Part shown: positions 13,587 through 26,809 of the stretch, one piece after another
How the letters are laid out: each line of letters opens with the position of its first letter
How positions within the stretch are numbered: the stretch's first letter is position 1
Assembly: GCA_963693305.1 (NCBI GenBank)
Contig: OY855914.1
Coordinates: forward strand, 10,755,403-10,819,402
Source: Meandrina meandrites
Taxonomy: Eukaryota > Cnidaria > Anthozoa > Scleractinia > Meandrinidae
Reading direction: 5' to 3'
DNA: 64,000 bases
Position numbers and translations under genes: made by a program
The notes under the pieces: model-generated
Database searches by the model: none
What the model was told of the DNA's origin: nothing
What the model saw: the letters and a program-made list of their open reading frames with translations, nothing else

Positions 13587-13801
13587 TTATACTTGATCAG
13601 GCGACACAAGTCGGAATCCCAAGGACCCGACACTCCTTGATGAAACCTTCCGCGTTATTACTACTGTTGGTTGTAAGGCTCTAAGACGAGCCCTTATGCG
13701 TTTTTGCTGGCTGATAGAAATCCTGAACAGGCGAATAGTCCTTGGAAGCAGGCCAGTAAATCCAACTCGAGGAATCCTTCTAAGTTGATCTAAAGACAGC
13801 T
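13587..13801 (-). CDS. TYR1 exon 4: conserved C-terminal tail
   Basis: The acceptor TTCTTTAG opens a 215-bp exon that ends in a stop at 13587. Its start (LRRIPRVGFTGLLPRTIRLF) aligns with the last exons of TYR2, TYR3 and TYR4, which supports linkage to TYR1. The remaining residues are basic and unlike the other copies. Confidence 0.75.
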
Positions 13802-16231
13802 CTAAAGAAGAAACATGTCTAAGATTAAACTTTTTGTAAAAAGGACCTGTAATGTATTTTTTATGAGGTAATACGATGCGTTGTGATGCAGCCAAACGGA
13901 GGCAAAAGGTTCCAAGAAGAGGAAAACCGTCAGGTTATGGATCACCCAATGTTTCAATCTCTCTGACTACCTTGTTGTCGTTGGGTTTGCGATGCAGAAA
14001 TGAAGGGCGTAGGTCAGGGCTGCCTAAGCCACGCTGTGCTAAGGTGTGTTAAGCTGAGCTCATCTAATCTAATATAAGCTTAGCTAACGAATTAAACTTA
14101 GCGTGGCTAAGCTAAGCTTAGTTGAGCTAACTACTAAGCTAAGCTAGGTTATACCATAAGCTTAACTAAACTATGCCATTCCATGCCATGTCATGCTGGT
14201 CTACACTATGCTATGCTATGCTATGCTAAGATATGATATGGTATGCTATGTATGTTATCTTACTTGCTAAAAACGATTGCACGCTTGCAAAGTTCCGTGC
14301 ATTTTTGTAGACCACTCTAACTCCGCCGGGTTGCCTGTTCAAATCGATCAGCTGCCTTGGAGTATATTTTGTGCCATAAATTTTGCCTTTAACATTGGGG
14401 AAGTGCGCGTTCTTGTGGGCACTACTTCTGCTCTGCCAGTCTGCCCAGATCTTATCCACCATTCCATGATGAAGGAAAAACTCAGGGGCGGCCGCTGCGT
14501 CATCGGAACACATCGTTCCACCAATACTACAATGGACGGAGCCGTGAAAGAAACCACGAAGAGCCACCTCAAAGCTTTCAAATTGGGACGCCGGTGTGCG
14601 TAGCAATTCTTCCACGGCCACCGCATCTGGTGGCATCCCATTGAAGCCCCTAGTAAGGCAGTCTGTACTTGCTGATTCAGGAAGGCTCCACCGGCTTTTT
14701 CTGAATATCCCAGTTCTTACGCAGCCATCAGGCGGCATTCCGTTACCACCCATCCCAGAGCTGCCACTGTACCACGCACTGGATCTGGATGTTTGCCAGG
14801 GATCAGCTGACACGAGGCTCCAATCCCAGAATGATACGGTGAATCTATAAAAATCATAATACAACGGAAAATTCAGCCCAATGGTAAGGCAGAGCTGCCT
14901 TTATCACCTTCTTCACAGGGAGCCTTTTATAGAGTACATCGTCGACTACGTATCAATATTTTGGATAAAGAAAACAACTGTGCTGAAACAGCACCGAGAA
15001 TTAAAAAGGTAGGTCTATCCAAATGATAAAAAATCTATAAGTGCTACTAACTGTGATTAACTTTCTTTTTTTTCTTTTACTTAGGATGTGTTATCTTGTA
15101 TTGTATTTTATTATTTTTGTTTTTTAGACAGAATTATCACTTAAATTAGCCACTGCTAACTGCAGGCCAGTCCACTATATATTATTAAATCAAAAATAAG
15201 TGAAGTGTGAACGTGAGAAAAGAGTGTGAAAAGGAGATTAATAATGTAATTTGCAGTGAAACGGCAGGGAAGGAACAATAAGCTTTAAATGATTACTGTG
15301 GTATACATGCAGTCCGAGCTACAGACCTGCAAGTCCGCAGGTCTGTAGTCTACATTCAAGTTTGTTGAACACCGAAAAAGATGTCATGCCCACGAGGTTT
15401 TATATTATCTTGCAAACAGGGATTTCAAGTCTCCGGCAAAAAGTCAAAGAGTTATAAAGAAACAGAGCTTGGTACCTGCAGTCGATCCTTCGCATTAGGT
15501 TCTCGTACTGTAGTATGTAGTACCTATGCCAAGTCAAGAAGTGGTCTCGCTCGTGAATTGATGAATAGAAAAGCGTTTTATGTTCAGTTATAAGATTATC
15601 ATAAGTCGCTTTGTATCGTGGATCAGTTGAAGCTGTGCGAATGGTCCTTACGTATCTTTCCCTCTCAGAAACAGACATGGATGTGAATTCTTTCCGTATT
15701 CGTGTGCACTGTACAGGGAAGACTCCTAGGCAAAGGCACCGCTGACCACATTGGTCATAGACATAGCGTCCATAGCCGTAGCCTCCATTTATTTGACAAC
15801 CTGAAGAATTGGAATGATCTTATCAGTGTTGGATGCTCGCTTACTAACTTGGAAAACAACAAACAAGCAAAGACTATAGTCTATTGTTAACGGTAAACGG
15901 CACGAAAACTTTGTAAAATTTGGAGTGATTTTCGCCGCAAGCAAAACAGTTAGCAGCAAAAAAGGTTTCCTCGCTTTTATAGACGCAACAAAACATTTCT
16001 TTGATACGATTCAGCATAAAGGTTCCGATTCTGTCTCCCCTTACCGTAGTCATACCAGCATTAGCAGTTTCTTTGTTCACTCTTACCGCGTATGTGAATT
16101 ATTAGTTAATAATGGTAACCATGTGTGATAGATAACGAAAACCTACCACGCCTTTGAGCATCGCATGACACAAGCACACACGCCAAGAGAAAGGCAATGA
16201 AGACTACTTGGAACTGAGTTCTTTGTTTCAT
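13587..16231 (-). CDS. TYR1: secreted tyrosinase-like (type-3 copper) protein, 4 coding exons
   Basis: The spliced model has exons 16147-16231, 15476-15800, 14264-14844 and 13587-13801, all with GT/AG borders and compatible phases, giving about 401 residues. Residues 1-28 form a hydrophobic signal peptide. A cysteine-rich stretch with the CGQRC motif follows (about 30-60). The CuA site has His at about 102, 111 and 120 (IHERDHFLTWHRYY) and the CuB site has His at about 237, 241 and 263 (FFHGSVH, then EFFLHHGMVDKIW). All six copper ligands are therefore present and the enzyme could be active as an o-phenol/catechol oxidase in the secretory path or outside the cell. Oddities are FLTWH in place of the usual FLPWH, and an intron after the CuA Cys that TYR2 and TYR3 lack. 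The family call is firm; the substrate is unknown. Confidence 0.9.
14020..14245. repeat. Degenerate AAGCTTAGCTAA / ATGCT repeat in TYR1 intron 3
   Basis: Repeated TAAGCTTAG, GCTAAGCTA and (CTATG)n words fill the start of the intron next to the exon 3 donor. Confidence 0.7.
14264..14844 (-). CDS. TYR1 exon 3: tyrosinase CuB core
   Basis: This 581-bp exon carries WDWS, the GGNG glycine turn, the HGSVH pair, EFFLHHGMVDKIW and the QPGGVR stretch found in all four tyrosinases here. The donor GCAA/GTAAGA leaves phase 1. The usual DP ahead of the last copper histidine is AP. Confidence 0.9.
15319..15348. repeat. Perfect 12-bp hairpin in TYR1 intron 2
   Basis: CTACAGACCTGC and GCAGGTCTGTAG are separated by AAGTCC. 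Confidence 0.85.
15476..15800 (-). CDS. TYR1 exon 2: Cys-rich N-terminal module and CuA site
   Basis: The acceptor TTCTTCAG and donor AG/GTACC flank 325 bp. The exon encodes the cysteine module that begins with GCQINGG and the complete CuA helix pair up to RRIDC. The next exon continues with FTVSFWDWS, which matches the uninterrupted sequence in TYR2 and TYR3 and confirms the splice. Confidence 0.88.
16147..16231 (-). CDS. TYR1 exon 1: signal peptide exon
   Basis: The ATG lies directly after an AG acceptor preceded by a pyrimidine stretch. The exon encodes MKQRTQFQVVFIAFLLACVL and then a short polar tail, a typical signal peptide, and ends in phase 1 at a GTAGGT donor. It is 85 bp long, the same as the first coding exons of TYR2 and TYR3. 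Confidence 0.85.
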
Positions 16232-18059
16232 CTGTAACGCAAAGAGAACAGTGCAAAGTAAATTAGTCAAAGGCTTGGTCCTTTTTGTTCGAAAGCAGAT
16301 TAAATGATCGAACGTTTTAACCCAGGATTACCAGCTGCTAACAAGTTCATTTTCTTCCCTTTTTTTGTTTTGTTTTGTTTTATGCCTTCTGGTTTCGTTG
16401 CCTGGACCTTTTTAAAAGTTTAAAGCGATAATGTACAAGGGGCCGGTTTATAAGAACGCGCGATGGTGTCTAACCAAATTATTTGGGCTGATATTAATCA
16501 AGATGAAGAACAGTTAAATTTTCTATCCATCTGCGGCATACAAAGCTGTCTTGTTAGTTTGCCTTGAAAATGTAGGATTTCAGAAAATTGAGACTTTTTC
16601 AAACGGTTGTTTTCTTGGTATTTTACGTGCATTGTGCGTGGGTACACTGCCTGTTTGACCTCTGTGAAGTGCCAGCACACTTCTGTTAGGGCTTTGTTTT
16701 GCATAAGCTTATATAAGTTTACCATAGGTTACAATTTTGAAACATTCCACGATGAGGCATTGCAGTGGTAGTTTGCAGAAGGCAAAAACCAGTGTTGTGG
16801 GAGAGGAGAAGAGAAACCGCATTTATTCTTTTTATTATCCAACGAGAGGCTAAAGAACAAACATTTATCGGGAGTCATGGTGTAATTTTGCTTTCAAACT
16901 ACAATCTGTCAACAGCGGAAGAGGGCATTGACTGCATCTTTAATATATTAGCATGTGCACGCTTGCACTGAAGTCCAAAAAAAAAACAACAACAACAACA
17001 AATTGAGTAAAATCTACAATTCTGATTGGTTCATGAAATGTGAGCGAAGAAAATATAGGAAGAATAGAAAAAAAAAAAAAGAGAGTAACCGCCACCCCAT
17101 GTTTTGTTGTGGATCATAACTATAATTACCGTTCGGAAGTGTAACTGTAACCTGCACTAGTAGCCTTTTGTTAAACTGTTATTGTTAGAAGCAATTCATT
17201 TTGTAAAGCTTAGATTCCGTTTTATCCAATACAGTTTTAGAAATGTTTGTTTATACCTTGTAATTAGGCATTTTGGGTTATTTCGTAATTCCGTATTGCG
17301 TCCTTTGTTGGTCTTATAATAGAGCTGTACTGCAGAATATTATTTGGCTACAGTATAAACTCTACTTTGTATCCAAGTAACAGATGCCTATTTGTAACTT
17401 CCCCAGCGAGTTTCTCAGAATTCGAGTTTATAATTACCCAAGTCTTCAAAACTGACTGAAAACGTGTCATCACAGAAATTACAGTACGTGCTCGACTGAG
17501 TAAAGCGAATCTTTAGTTCGAATTACGAGGGTCGAGGCCCCTTCGGGAGATGCCACTCTATCAATCTGACTATACTTAGTTTTCATGTATGCCTGGAATC
17601 TGAATAATATTATCAAATTGCTTTGAACGTTAATGATTTGCCCTTTTGTTCATCACTTTTATAAGGGTTAGTTTAAATTAATTTACAATCAGTGTGCAAA
17701 AAGACATTTAAGAGTTTTGATGAAAGATTCAGTGGGTCATTTCTCAGTTAGTGGTCACAACAAATAATTCACTTAGGAAGTGACCTGGTTATAGTGACTA
17801 TACGTTCTGGGAGCATAAATGTAGTCTATCTGGGAGCAGTACAGTCTGCCAACTGCGGTTTTAAAAACATAAAATGTCTTACAGTCCATTGAGTTATTTT
17901 TTATCAGGTCATTAAAAAAGTGAAATGTAAAAAGGAGTTGCTTATAAAGTTAACATGAAGTACATGACATATTACAAGTTTTTAATACACATTCGACTGA
18001 CCAAGGTCATGACATCTAAAATTCGAAGGATTCGACACAACAATTGAATCCAACGTTCA

Positions 18060-21000
18060 GTTTACATAATTAATTTAGTCATATCACATTGTCGTTACAC
18101 GCCCTGATGGCAATAACAGCAAAGCCTCTTCTTAGCTGACGCGTCAAGTCCGCGAGGCAACGCTATCTCGTTAGTTGTTTTCGCTTTCTTCGAAAGAAGA
18201 TCTAAGAACGCTTTTCCTGTCGTAAATCGTAAATTAAACTCGGTATTAAAGCTCGCCTGTTTCCTATTAATTCATCCTACCAATTTCGCGTTACCCCGAA
18301 CTGTTTACGTAGATTTTCCCAACCATCCAAGTCAGGTATATATTTACAGCATAAATATTCCTAGTCTTACAATTATCATACACCTTACCTTGCACGACTT
18401 GAAAAGACCTTAGCTTGAAGGAAATGTGCGCTGTACCCTCTCCAAGCGGTAATTTAAAACACAATACGAGTATGTGTAATCAATTCGTGTTCTATGTATC
18501 GAGATCGAAAATGATACGAAGACCTTCTGATTTAAAAATATCCCCTTCAGTTGATCTCTATTGAGTTATTTCCTTATACGAAGCCATTTCCTTGTTTCGT
18601 TTAGGCGGTATGTGTAATAATAAATCCTCTTTACTGTCATTAGCATTTCTCCAACATTTATCAAGGAAGTACATTCATAAATAGTTGTTATTCTTATGTA
18701 GAGTTAAAAGTCTTCCTTCAGCTAATCTAAACATCTCGTGTTACATGCACTTGATGCATTGCTTAAACATTTAAAGGAAGTTGAAATGATCGACTTTCAA
18801 GGATTTCTTGTTGAATTTATTACGTCACGTCTTTAGCATATGCATGCGAAGAGCTGAGAACCGTACAAAAAAGAAAGCGACAAACTTATTGGCCATGCGA
18901 CTATCCCCAGTTCACCGTTACATAAATAAACTTTCAGCTCTCGAGGTCTCTTTCTGATAGTCGACAGAAAACGCGAAAGAGCAGACTAATTGTCTTAGCA
19001 TAGACCAGTAATCCATTGACCATAGAACACCTATAAAAACTGATTTATCGAAGGTCTTAGGGTCTTACTGAGGAATTTTGTTTTCACTTATTTGTTTTGG
19101 CACTCTTTAACCTAAAGAGTTGATGTGGATATAATTTAATATTCAGGCCTTTTGTAAGTTGATCAATGTCTCTCTAACTTCGCCTGAAGTTCCATTTGTC
19201 GTTACGCGTGCTGGCCTGATGGCATACAGCGAAACCGTTCGGTCTGACGCATGAAGCCCGCTACAGGCAATGCCGTTTTTGTTTTCTCTGAAGTAGGGCC
19301 AAAGATCGTGTGGAAAGTTATAGTTTTTGCCGTGTTTGATGAATCCTAAATTAAACTCGAAATAAAAATCCGTCAGTTTACTTCCCATTCTTCCTACAAA
19401 CTTCGCGTTACACTGATTTATTTACGTAGCTTAGCACAACAATTCAGGTCACGTTTCACAGCATTAATTGATAGTCGTATGCCTTACCTTACACGAAATT
19501 TAAAACCTTGAAGGAAATTTTGCGCTGAACCTTTTTCAAACGGGAATTTATAAGACAGTACGATATATGCAATGATATCCTGTGCTATGAGTTGATGCAT
19601 CGAGATAACAAGCGATACGATAAACACCTCCTGATTAAAAACATCCCCTTCAGCGTAATATCTATTATATATAATGGGTTAATTAAAGTGTATTTCCTTA
19701 TGTACTAGCCATTTCCTTGTTTCGTTCAGCTGATAAATTATGTGTTATCAGATCCTGTTCACTGACATTAGGTCTAGCTTTACTCCAAGGAAGTAAATTT
19801 ACAAATATTTGTTATTCTTAAGTAGAGTTAAAAGCCTTCCTTCGGCTCATCTAAACGTCTGGTGATGCATGGCTTTGGTTGAAATGATCGACTTTTAAAG
19901 AATTGGTTTTGAATTTACCTCGTCACGGCTTTATCATATGCATGCGAATAAGCGAGGATACCCCTATCAGCCATGCGACTATGTCGCACAAATAAACTTT
20001 CAGCTCGAAGTTTCTCTCTGATAGTCGACAGAGAACCATAGGGAGAGAGAGCAGACTACTTGTTTGAGCATAGGATGCAGAGACATACGAAGACATGTCA
20101 GCTGTGTGACCCAGGAGAATACTAATAAGTCATACTTAACGGGAAGAGCCTAAACACATTTACAAAATTACTCTTTCCTATTTCAGACTAAAACGTACAT
20201 ACGATTTTCAGACCTGATGCCAGACCTGAAAGTTTGTTTTAGAGCAGCGCATGCACAAAACTACTTCGGATGGCGTAAGCACTAGAAAGGGCTTCAAATC
20301 CCTCACGGTTTTTTTTTTAACTTCTTGTTATAAGGGATGAACAATAACAATCCCAAAAAGATAGCTTGTTTCCAAGTATTGACCATACGGCAATAACATA
20401 TTCAGACCAAATTCATAATCGAAGAGTTAAAAGTATTCCTTCAGGCCATCTTAACATCTCGTGTTGCATGCACTTCACGTATTCCATGAGCATTTAAAGA
20501 AAGTTGAAATGTCTGTCTTTCAACGACTTCTTGTTGAATTTATTCCGTTACCCTTTTATGATGTGAATAGGTGAGAACTGTTTAATTAACTTTACGATGA
20601 CCCCAACGGCCATTAGACCATCTCTCGTTACATAAATAAAGCTCGACGTTTTTTCTGCTGCTTGACAAGTTGTTTTCAGGCATAGGCCAGGGACTGATCA
20701 ATTGAAGTTCTATTATTGAAGGTCTTATTGAGAAATTTTGTTTCTCTTCATTTGTTTTGCCGCTGTTTAAAACCGATAGAGCTGATGTGGTATTTTTTCA
20801 CATCGGTAAAACCTTTTTGTGAGCTGATCAATTTATCTCTTAACCCCATTCTGACATGTTCTAAAGTCCCACTTCTACCCGTTCACTTTCGTTTTATCAT
20901 GATTGTCGTTACGCGCTGGCGGGAATATAACTGCGAAGCCTTAGTAGCTGACGCGTCAAGCGTCACGCAAAGTTACATCGTTGTTTTCGCCGAAGATGAA

Positions 21001-21540
21001 AGAACGTGTAAAAAAAATAGGTAGATCGAAAAATAACCTCGCCTGTTTGCTTCCCATTCTTGCTACCAACATTGCGTTACGTTGAACTGTTTGCCCCCGC
21101 CCAACAATTCAAGTCAGGTACATTTTAACTGCATAAAACGCTTATACACTTACGCTCAAAATACGCCTTACCTTGTATCGATACGCAAAGACCTCGAAGG
21201 AAATGTGCGCTGTACCTCTTCAGGCGGTAATTTAAAACACAACCCGCTATATGTAATAAAATCCTGTTATGAAAAAGAAAGTGATACAAAGACTTCCTGA
21301 TTTAATAACATCCCCTTCAGCTATTTCCTTATACGAGCCATTTCCTTGTTTCTTTCAGTTGATATGTGTAATAAAATCCTGTTCAGCGCCATTAGCATTT
21401 CTCCAAGGAAGTACACTTATAAATGGTGTTTTTTCCTTCTACTTTCCTGTAAATAAACACCTTTATTGGTATAGTCACGTTACAATGCAGAGGATTCATA
21501 CCTGATGCGGAGACATGCTGAGACATGTCAGTCTTATTTC
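18060..21540. repeat. Three-copy degenerate tandem array, unit about 1 kb
   Basis: Landmark words recur in the same order: GTCGTTACRCG near 18090, 19198 and 20903; CGCGTTAC near 18289, 19404 and a variant near 21073; CATTTCCTTGTTTC near 18587, 19709 and 21338. A second set (GCATGCGAA, GATAGTCGACAGA, ACATAAATAAA) recurs between them. Copies are clearly diverged and contain no shared open frame. Confidence 0.75.
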
Positions 21541-22423
21541 TCTAATCCCTGAAGACTAGACATACTTGACGAAACGAACCTTAACATTTTGAAAGAATTA
21601 GTCCAAAAAATAACCACGAATTATCAATGTATAGCCCTCCCCCCACCTTTATCCGAGAGATTTGACAGAGATATGTTTTTTTTTTCAAATTGGTATATGC
21701 TTCTTCGATCTGCTTGAAGTGAAATACAAGCAAAAGGTCACCATAAAGAAAAAATGAAAGACAACTAACGATTACCTCTCTAACTGTTCACAAGCTAAAT
21801 TTTCACAAAATAGTGCGGAATTAGGATGCTCACTGCAAAACGAGGCAGATGCAGTACCTTGGAGACAAAAAACGACTTTCTGGCTTTCTGTCTTTTTACT
21901 TATCAAAGGCTTTCAAACAAGGGACTGGAAGAAAGCGTTTTTGTGTTTATTAAATACAAAACAACGTTAATTACATAAATTATGATGAAAGCAATGATGG
22001 AAGTAGAATTCATTGACTTTTCAAGCATTTTTTTTTATGGGCATCCACTTTTATCCATTTTCATTCCCGCCGATACAGTGATCAATGCCATGCACAGTGA
22101 CTTGCTTTCTTCATCCACGATGTTCAATTAACATAAAAAATACGTAATATCATGATGACAATTTCATTCCCGAAACAATATGCGAATATTATCTAAACTA
22201 AGAGACATTTGTAATTCGAACCGAAACAAAAATCGATATTGATTGACAGGCGCAACTTTGCAGAGTTTCATGTAGCGTCTCTAAATTGGTCGTGGATTAA
22301 TTTATTATATAGCATACTAGTAGCAACCGTTCTCAAAATGCGTCATTAGAATGTGTTTTTTTTGTCGGGTCATACCTATATGACGCTTCTTGAACAGGGA
22401 AAGAATTGAACAAGTTCAAAAAA

Positions 22424-22424
22424 C

Positions 22425-22482
<58 letters not shown>

Positions 22483-22492
22483 GTAATAATAA
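22424..22492. repeat. (AAT)n microsatellite at the TYR2 3' end
   Basis: About 22 units with one TAG interruption, 12 bp past the TYR2 stop. Confidence 0.95.
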
Positions 22493-22504
22493 GACTTGAA
22501 GGAT

Positions 22505-22737
22505 CTATTTTCCTGTCAAAAAATTATTCGTTTTAAGAGAGGCAATTTGAAATCCCAGAGAATTTTCAATGGCGTTTGTGTTGCCAGGGAGTGTGCGGGA
22601 CAGCGGCAGGAGTCTTAGACCCAGTCTTTTAGCTTTTTCCACTTCCGCTTTGGAGACGTTGAACAGCTTGATGGCTTTTTCACTCAGCACGGAGAAACGG
22701 CCTCGAGGAATGCGGCTTAATGCACTCGTGCTCAATT
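22505..22737 (-). CDS. TYR2 exon 8: conserved C-terminal tail
   Basis: The acceptor CTTCTTTAG opens a 233-bp exon ending at the stop at 22505. It starts with [20 protein letters not shown], then [16 protein letters not shown], the shared tail motif. An AAT microsatellite lies about 10 bp past the stop. Confidence 0.8.
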
Positions 22738-25700
22738 CTAAAGAAGGTGAAAAAGGCACCGTTAACCTTGCAAGTTTGGGTGAAATCGACTAGTAGATAA
22801 ATATAATTGTAAAATAATATTGAAATAATTCTCGCTTGCACGATTTCATTTGTCGAGAGCGAGTCCTACAATGCCCAATTTTGCGAAAGATAGGACAGGT
22901 CAGGATGCAAGTGAAAAGGATATCATCGAAATTAAAGTGTCCTTATTTTTTTTTTTAGTTCCTTGAGCAGATGACTATCTTCTTTACTCTTGCGCATGTC
23001 GACTAAGCTTTATAATGTGATATAGTCTTTGGACATCTTCTCCCCTCACCCTCCCACTCCTCAGTGGGGGATCAGTGCGTATGCAAATATTAAAACGAGT
23101 GTAAGTGAAATAAGATGTTTTCTTTCTTTGGAATTGAATAAATATGTACCTCCCAAACGCCTTAATACTCTTCTCAACTGTGGACGCTGTGTTGCCTGGT
23201 ACTGTATCCGCACCCCTCCTGGCAATCTAAAATTGTCTAAAACTGCTCTAGGTTGGAGATTTCTTGTTCCAGGCATGGTGTCAGCGACTGAAGGAAAGTG
23301 AGCGTTCATGTGCGCGTTGCTCTGTCTCTGCCAGTCAGTCCAGATCTTATCGATAAAACCATGGTGGAGCATAAACTCTGGAGCAACGGCTGAATGGAAT
23401 GAGCACATGTGACCTCCGATCAAACAGTGGACAGTGTCGTGCAGGTTAATTCGCAGAGAAATTTCAAATGAATCGAAATCTGAAGCACGTGTCCGTAGGA
23501 CTTCTGCGACTGCGACTGAATCAGGTGGGTTCACGGTAAAGTTGAACTGTCGACGTAGACACCCACCGCCAGCTGATGGTACTACGTTCCACGCACCTCG
23601 TCTGAATGGACCACTTGTCACGCATTGCTGTGATGATTGCTCTCCATTCCCGCCAAAACCACTGTTCCCTTGAAACCAAAGGTCTGATGCACCTCCACGC
23701 CAAGGAGTCTGTGATACCACACTCCAATCCCAGTAAGGAACTGTTACTGTACAGTCGATGCGTCGAAGAAGATTTTCGTACTGCAAAACGTACCAACGAT
23801 GCCACGGTAAAAAGTGATCTTGCTGGTGGATTCCTGAAGTAAAAATCGTTCTGTGTAAGGTGATCAGTCTGTCGTAGTCTGGTTTGTACCTTGGATCTGA
23901 AGATGCGGTTAGGACTGTTCTAATGTACCTTTCACGATCAACTCTTGGCATGGATGTGAATTCACGTCTGACGCGTGTGCACTCAACAGAGCGGCCACGT
24001 GAGCATCTGCACCGTTGGCCACAGCGATCAGTAACGATGCGTCCCTCAATGCAACCTGCAAAACAATCAACAAGACACGTCGATGTTGCAAATGTGTTTC
24101 TGATCAACGAAAATATTTTAAAACATATGGAAAAAATATATTCTATAATGACAAGCACCTTGAGAAGAACTTAGTTGTCATTTATTTATTTATTTATTTA
24201 TTTATTTTGATACCCGCAAATATCAACAGATCACACTTAGCAGTGCAACACTCTTACCTGGACATTGATTGGTGTTACATTGCCGGACTTGAAAGTTTCT
24301 TCCTTGGCAGTTGGCACCACCATTTCTTGGCGGAGGGGTGGTACAAGTTCTTGCTCGTCTCTGTGTTCCTCCACCACAACTTCTGGAGCATGAGCTCCAG
24401 GCTCGCCAAACTGACCAACCACCATTAACTAACAGAAAATAATAACAGAACAAAACTGTTAATCGTTTATGAGAATATCTATGGTAGGCAAACCACTTCA
24501 GAAGTTAATCATTCGTTTTTTCAACATCAACATTTGTACCTGCATCAATGCTTAAAGTTTCATTTCCAAACTTCATATCATCAATCAGCGTGGGAGCTAG
24601 ATTGAAAAGGTCACAACGGACAATATCTGATGAAATTACACTCTCTTGTTCTCGTCCAAAATGATTGATGATTATCCCAGGGCAGCGGTATTACAAGTAG
24701 GCTGTAAGATTTTAAGACGGAATCCACCAGGACGTGGAGTAATATTTATTTAAGTTGGACAAAAATTGAGTACCAGAATAATTTAAATGAGGCCCTGTTA
24801 GGGGTTTTGGGGATAAGGGATAACAGGAAAAATAATTATGGGGATAAGGGATAACGGGAAAAATATTTAAGGGATAAGGGATAAGAAGATTAGTTTAAGG
24901 GATAATTGAAAACTCTACCCGAGATTTTTTTGGGGGATAACGCTGTTGATACTTTCAGGGATAAGGGATAACTGTGCTCCGAATTAAAGGGATAAGGGAT
25001 AACCGGACCCCCCCTAACAGGGCCTCTTAAATCCTATTGCGTTATTTTCTACCCTAAATAAAAGGTAAAGATGTAAGTAATTATCACTGATAACACCAAC
25101 AAAAATTTCTTATCAGAGTCTTAGAAAATGAATTTCAAAGTTCACAAGCTATAGGGAAATTCTCACGTGCAGCCATTTTGTAAAATCGTCTTTAAGCGAT
25201 TCAGTGGAATCCAGTGAAATTTCAAAATTTGTTTTCGGTGTTTGGTGTTGTTAGAAAAGATTTCTTTTGATAAGATACTTGAAGCAGTAACACAAAAGTT
25301 TGCAATAAGGTGTAAATAATTTTGGTACAACAATTTCTTATCAGAGCCTGAGAAAATGAAATTTAATGTTCACAAGCTATAGGCAAAAGCTCGCGTCTTT
25401 TAAGCGATTTAGTGGAATTCAGCGGAACTTCGAGATTGGTTTTCGATGTTTGGTGTTGTTAGAAAAGATTTCTTTTGATAAGATATTTGAAGCAGTAACA
25501 CAAAAGCTTGCAATAAGGTGTAAATAATTTTGGTACATAATTTTGTCCAACAACTACTCGAAGTCCTGGCGGATTCCGTCTCAGACATTTCTCTTTCCAG
25601 ATTAACGATCTGTTGGTGCTACGCAAACCGGTAAATGATCAGTAAGTGATAAGATATTTTTCTTCTTGTTGCCTCGTGGAATCTCGTGGAACCGTAACAA

Positions 25701-26724
25701 GTAAAATTACCTTTAGCATCGTGAAAAATTAAACTTCTATACTATCATGTTTCGTACTTGAATAATTTCCTCTAAAAAAGGTAAATCTAATTTACGTTCT
25801 GTCAGTTTTAGAGAGCCTCTCCAATGCGGTGATGGCCAAATTTAGTGTGCACGGGCCCCCTTTTCTAACCTGGACAATTATTAGAACCGCATCTGCGAGT
25901 CTGAGAATTTGACCCCGGGCAGTTTGCTCCTCCGTTTCTTGGAAAAGGGTTGCTGCATGTTCTGGTTCTTGTCTGTGATCCTATGCCACAAGTTCTGGAG
26001 CAAGGGTTCCATGGTTGCCAGGCGGACCAGCCACCGTTAACTGTGGAAATAATTAAATTTTGATTTCGTTACTGAGTACGTAACTTTTACTTCTGTTAAT
26101 GTCGCGCTTCATGGGGTAACGACTATCTTAATTCACCTTGAAAGAGCAGCAAAAACGTTGTCACTAGGTATAAGTGCAAAAAAAAAAAAAATTCAAACGG
26201 TCAGAAACCCCAAACTTTTAGAAGGTACAAAAATGTTTAGAAAGAGGAAAAAAATAGTTCAAATTTTTACTATTATTATAGCCCCGTACTACTAAAAGCA
26301 ATGAGAGCCAACCTAATGGCTTTATAACAAAATTACACGCTTAAATTATTTTAAGATACTTCGCATTATATCCAAATATTATTTCATAGTATCATCATGC
26401 TTACTTGGTACTTGACAACTGTTGGTGTTACATCTCTGTGTTTGAGACCGAGGTCCGCGGCAAGTAGCACGGATTCTGAATGGTAAACGGCGAATGCAGC
26501 TACGCACGCGCGATCGCGTTCCTCCACCACATGACCTGCTACAGGGCCTCCAATTGGACCATGATGACCAAACAGCCGGTACTGGTAACACACAGGGAAA
26601 AATGAAAGAAAACAATGAAAGGAACAACCATTACCACCACCACCACAACAACAACAATAATAAGTACCACGGTATTAAAAGCTGCGTTTGATCACTTTTG
26701 ATACGCATCAAAGGTGAGACAAGG

Positions 26725-26809
<85 letters not shown>

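Larger units (their letters stand above)
16232..22504. other. Intergenic region dominated by a degenerate tandem array
   Basis: No exon is recognised. The array at 18060-21540 is given separately. The 16.2-18 kb and 21.5-22.4 kb parts show only A/T-rich sequence with short A runs and AAC units near 16987. Confidence 0.55.
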
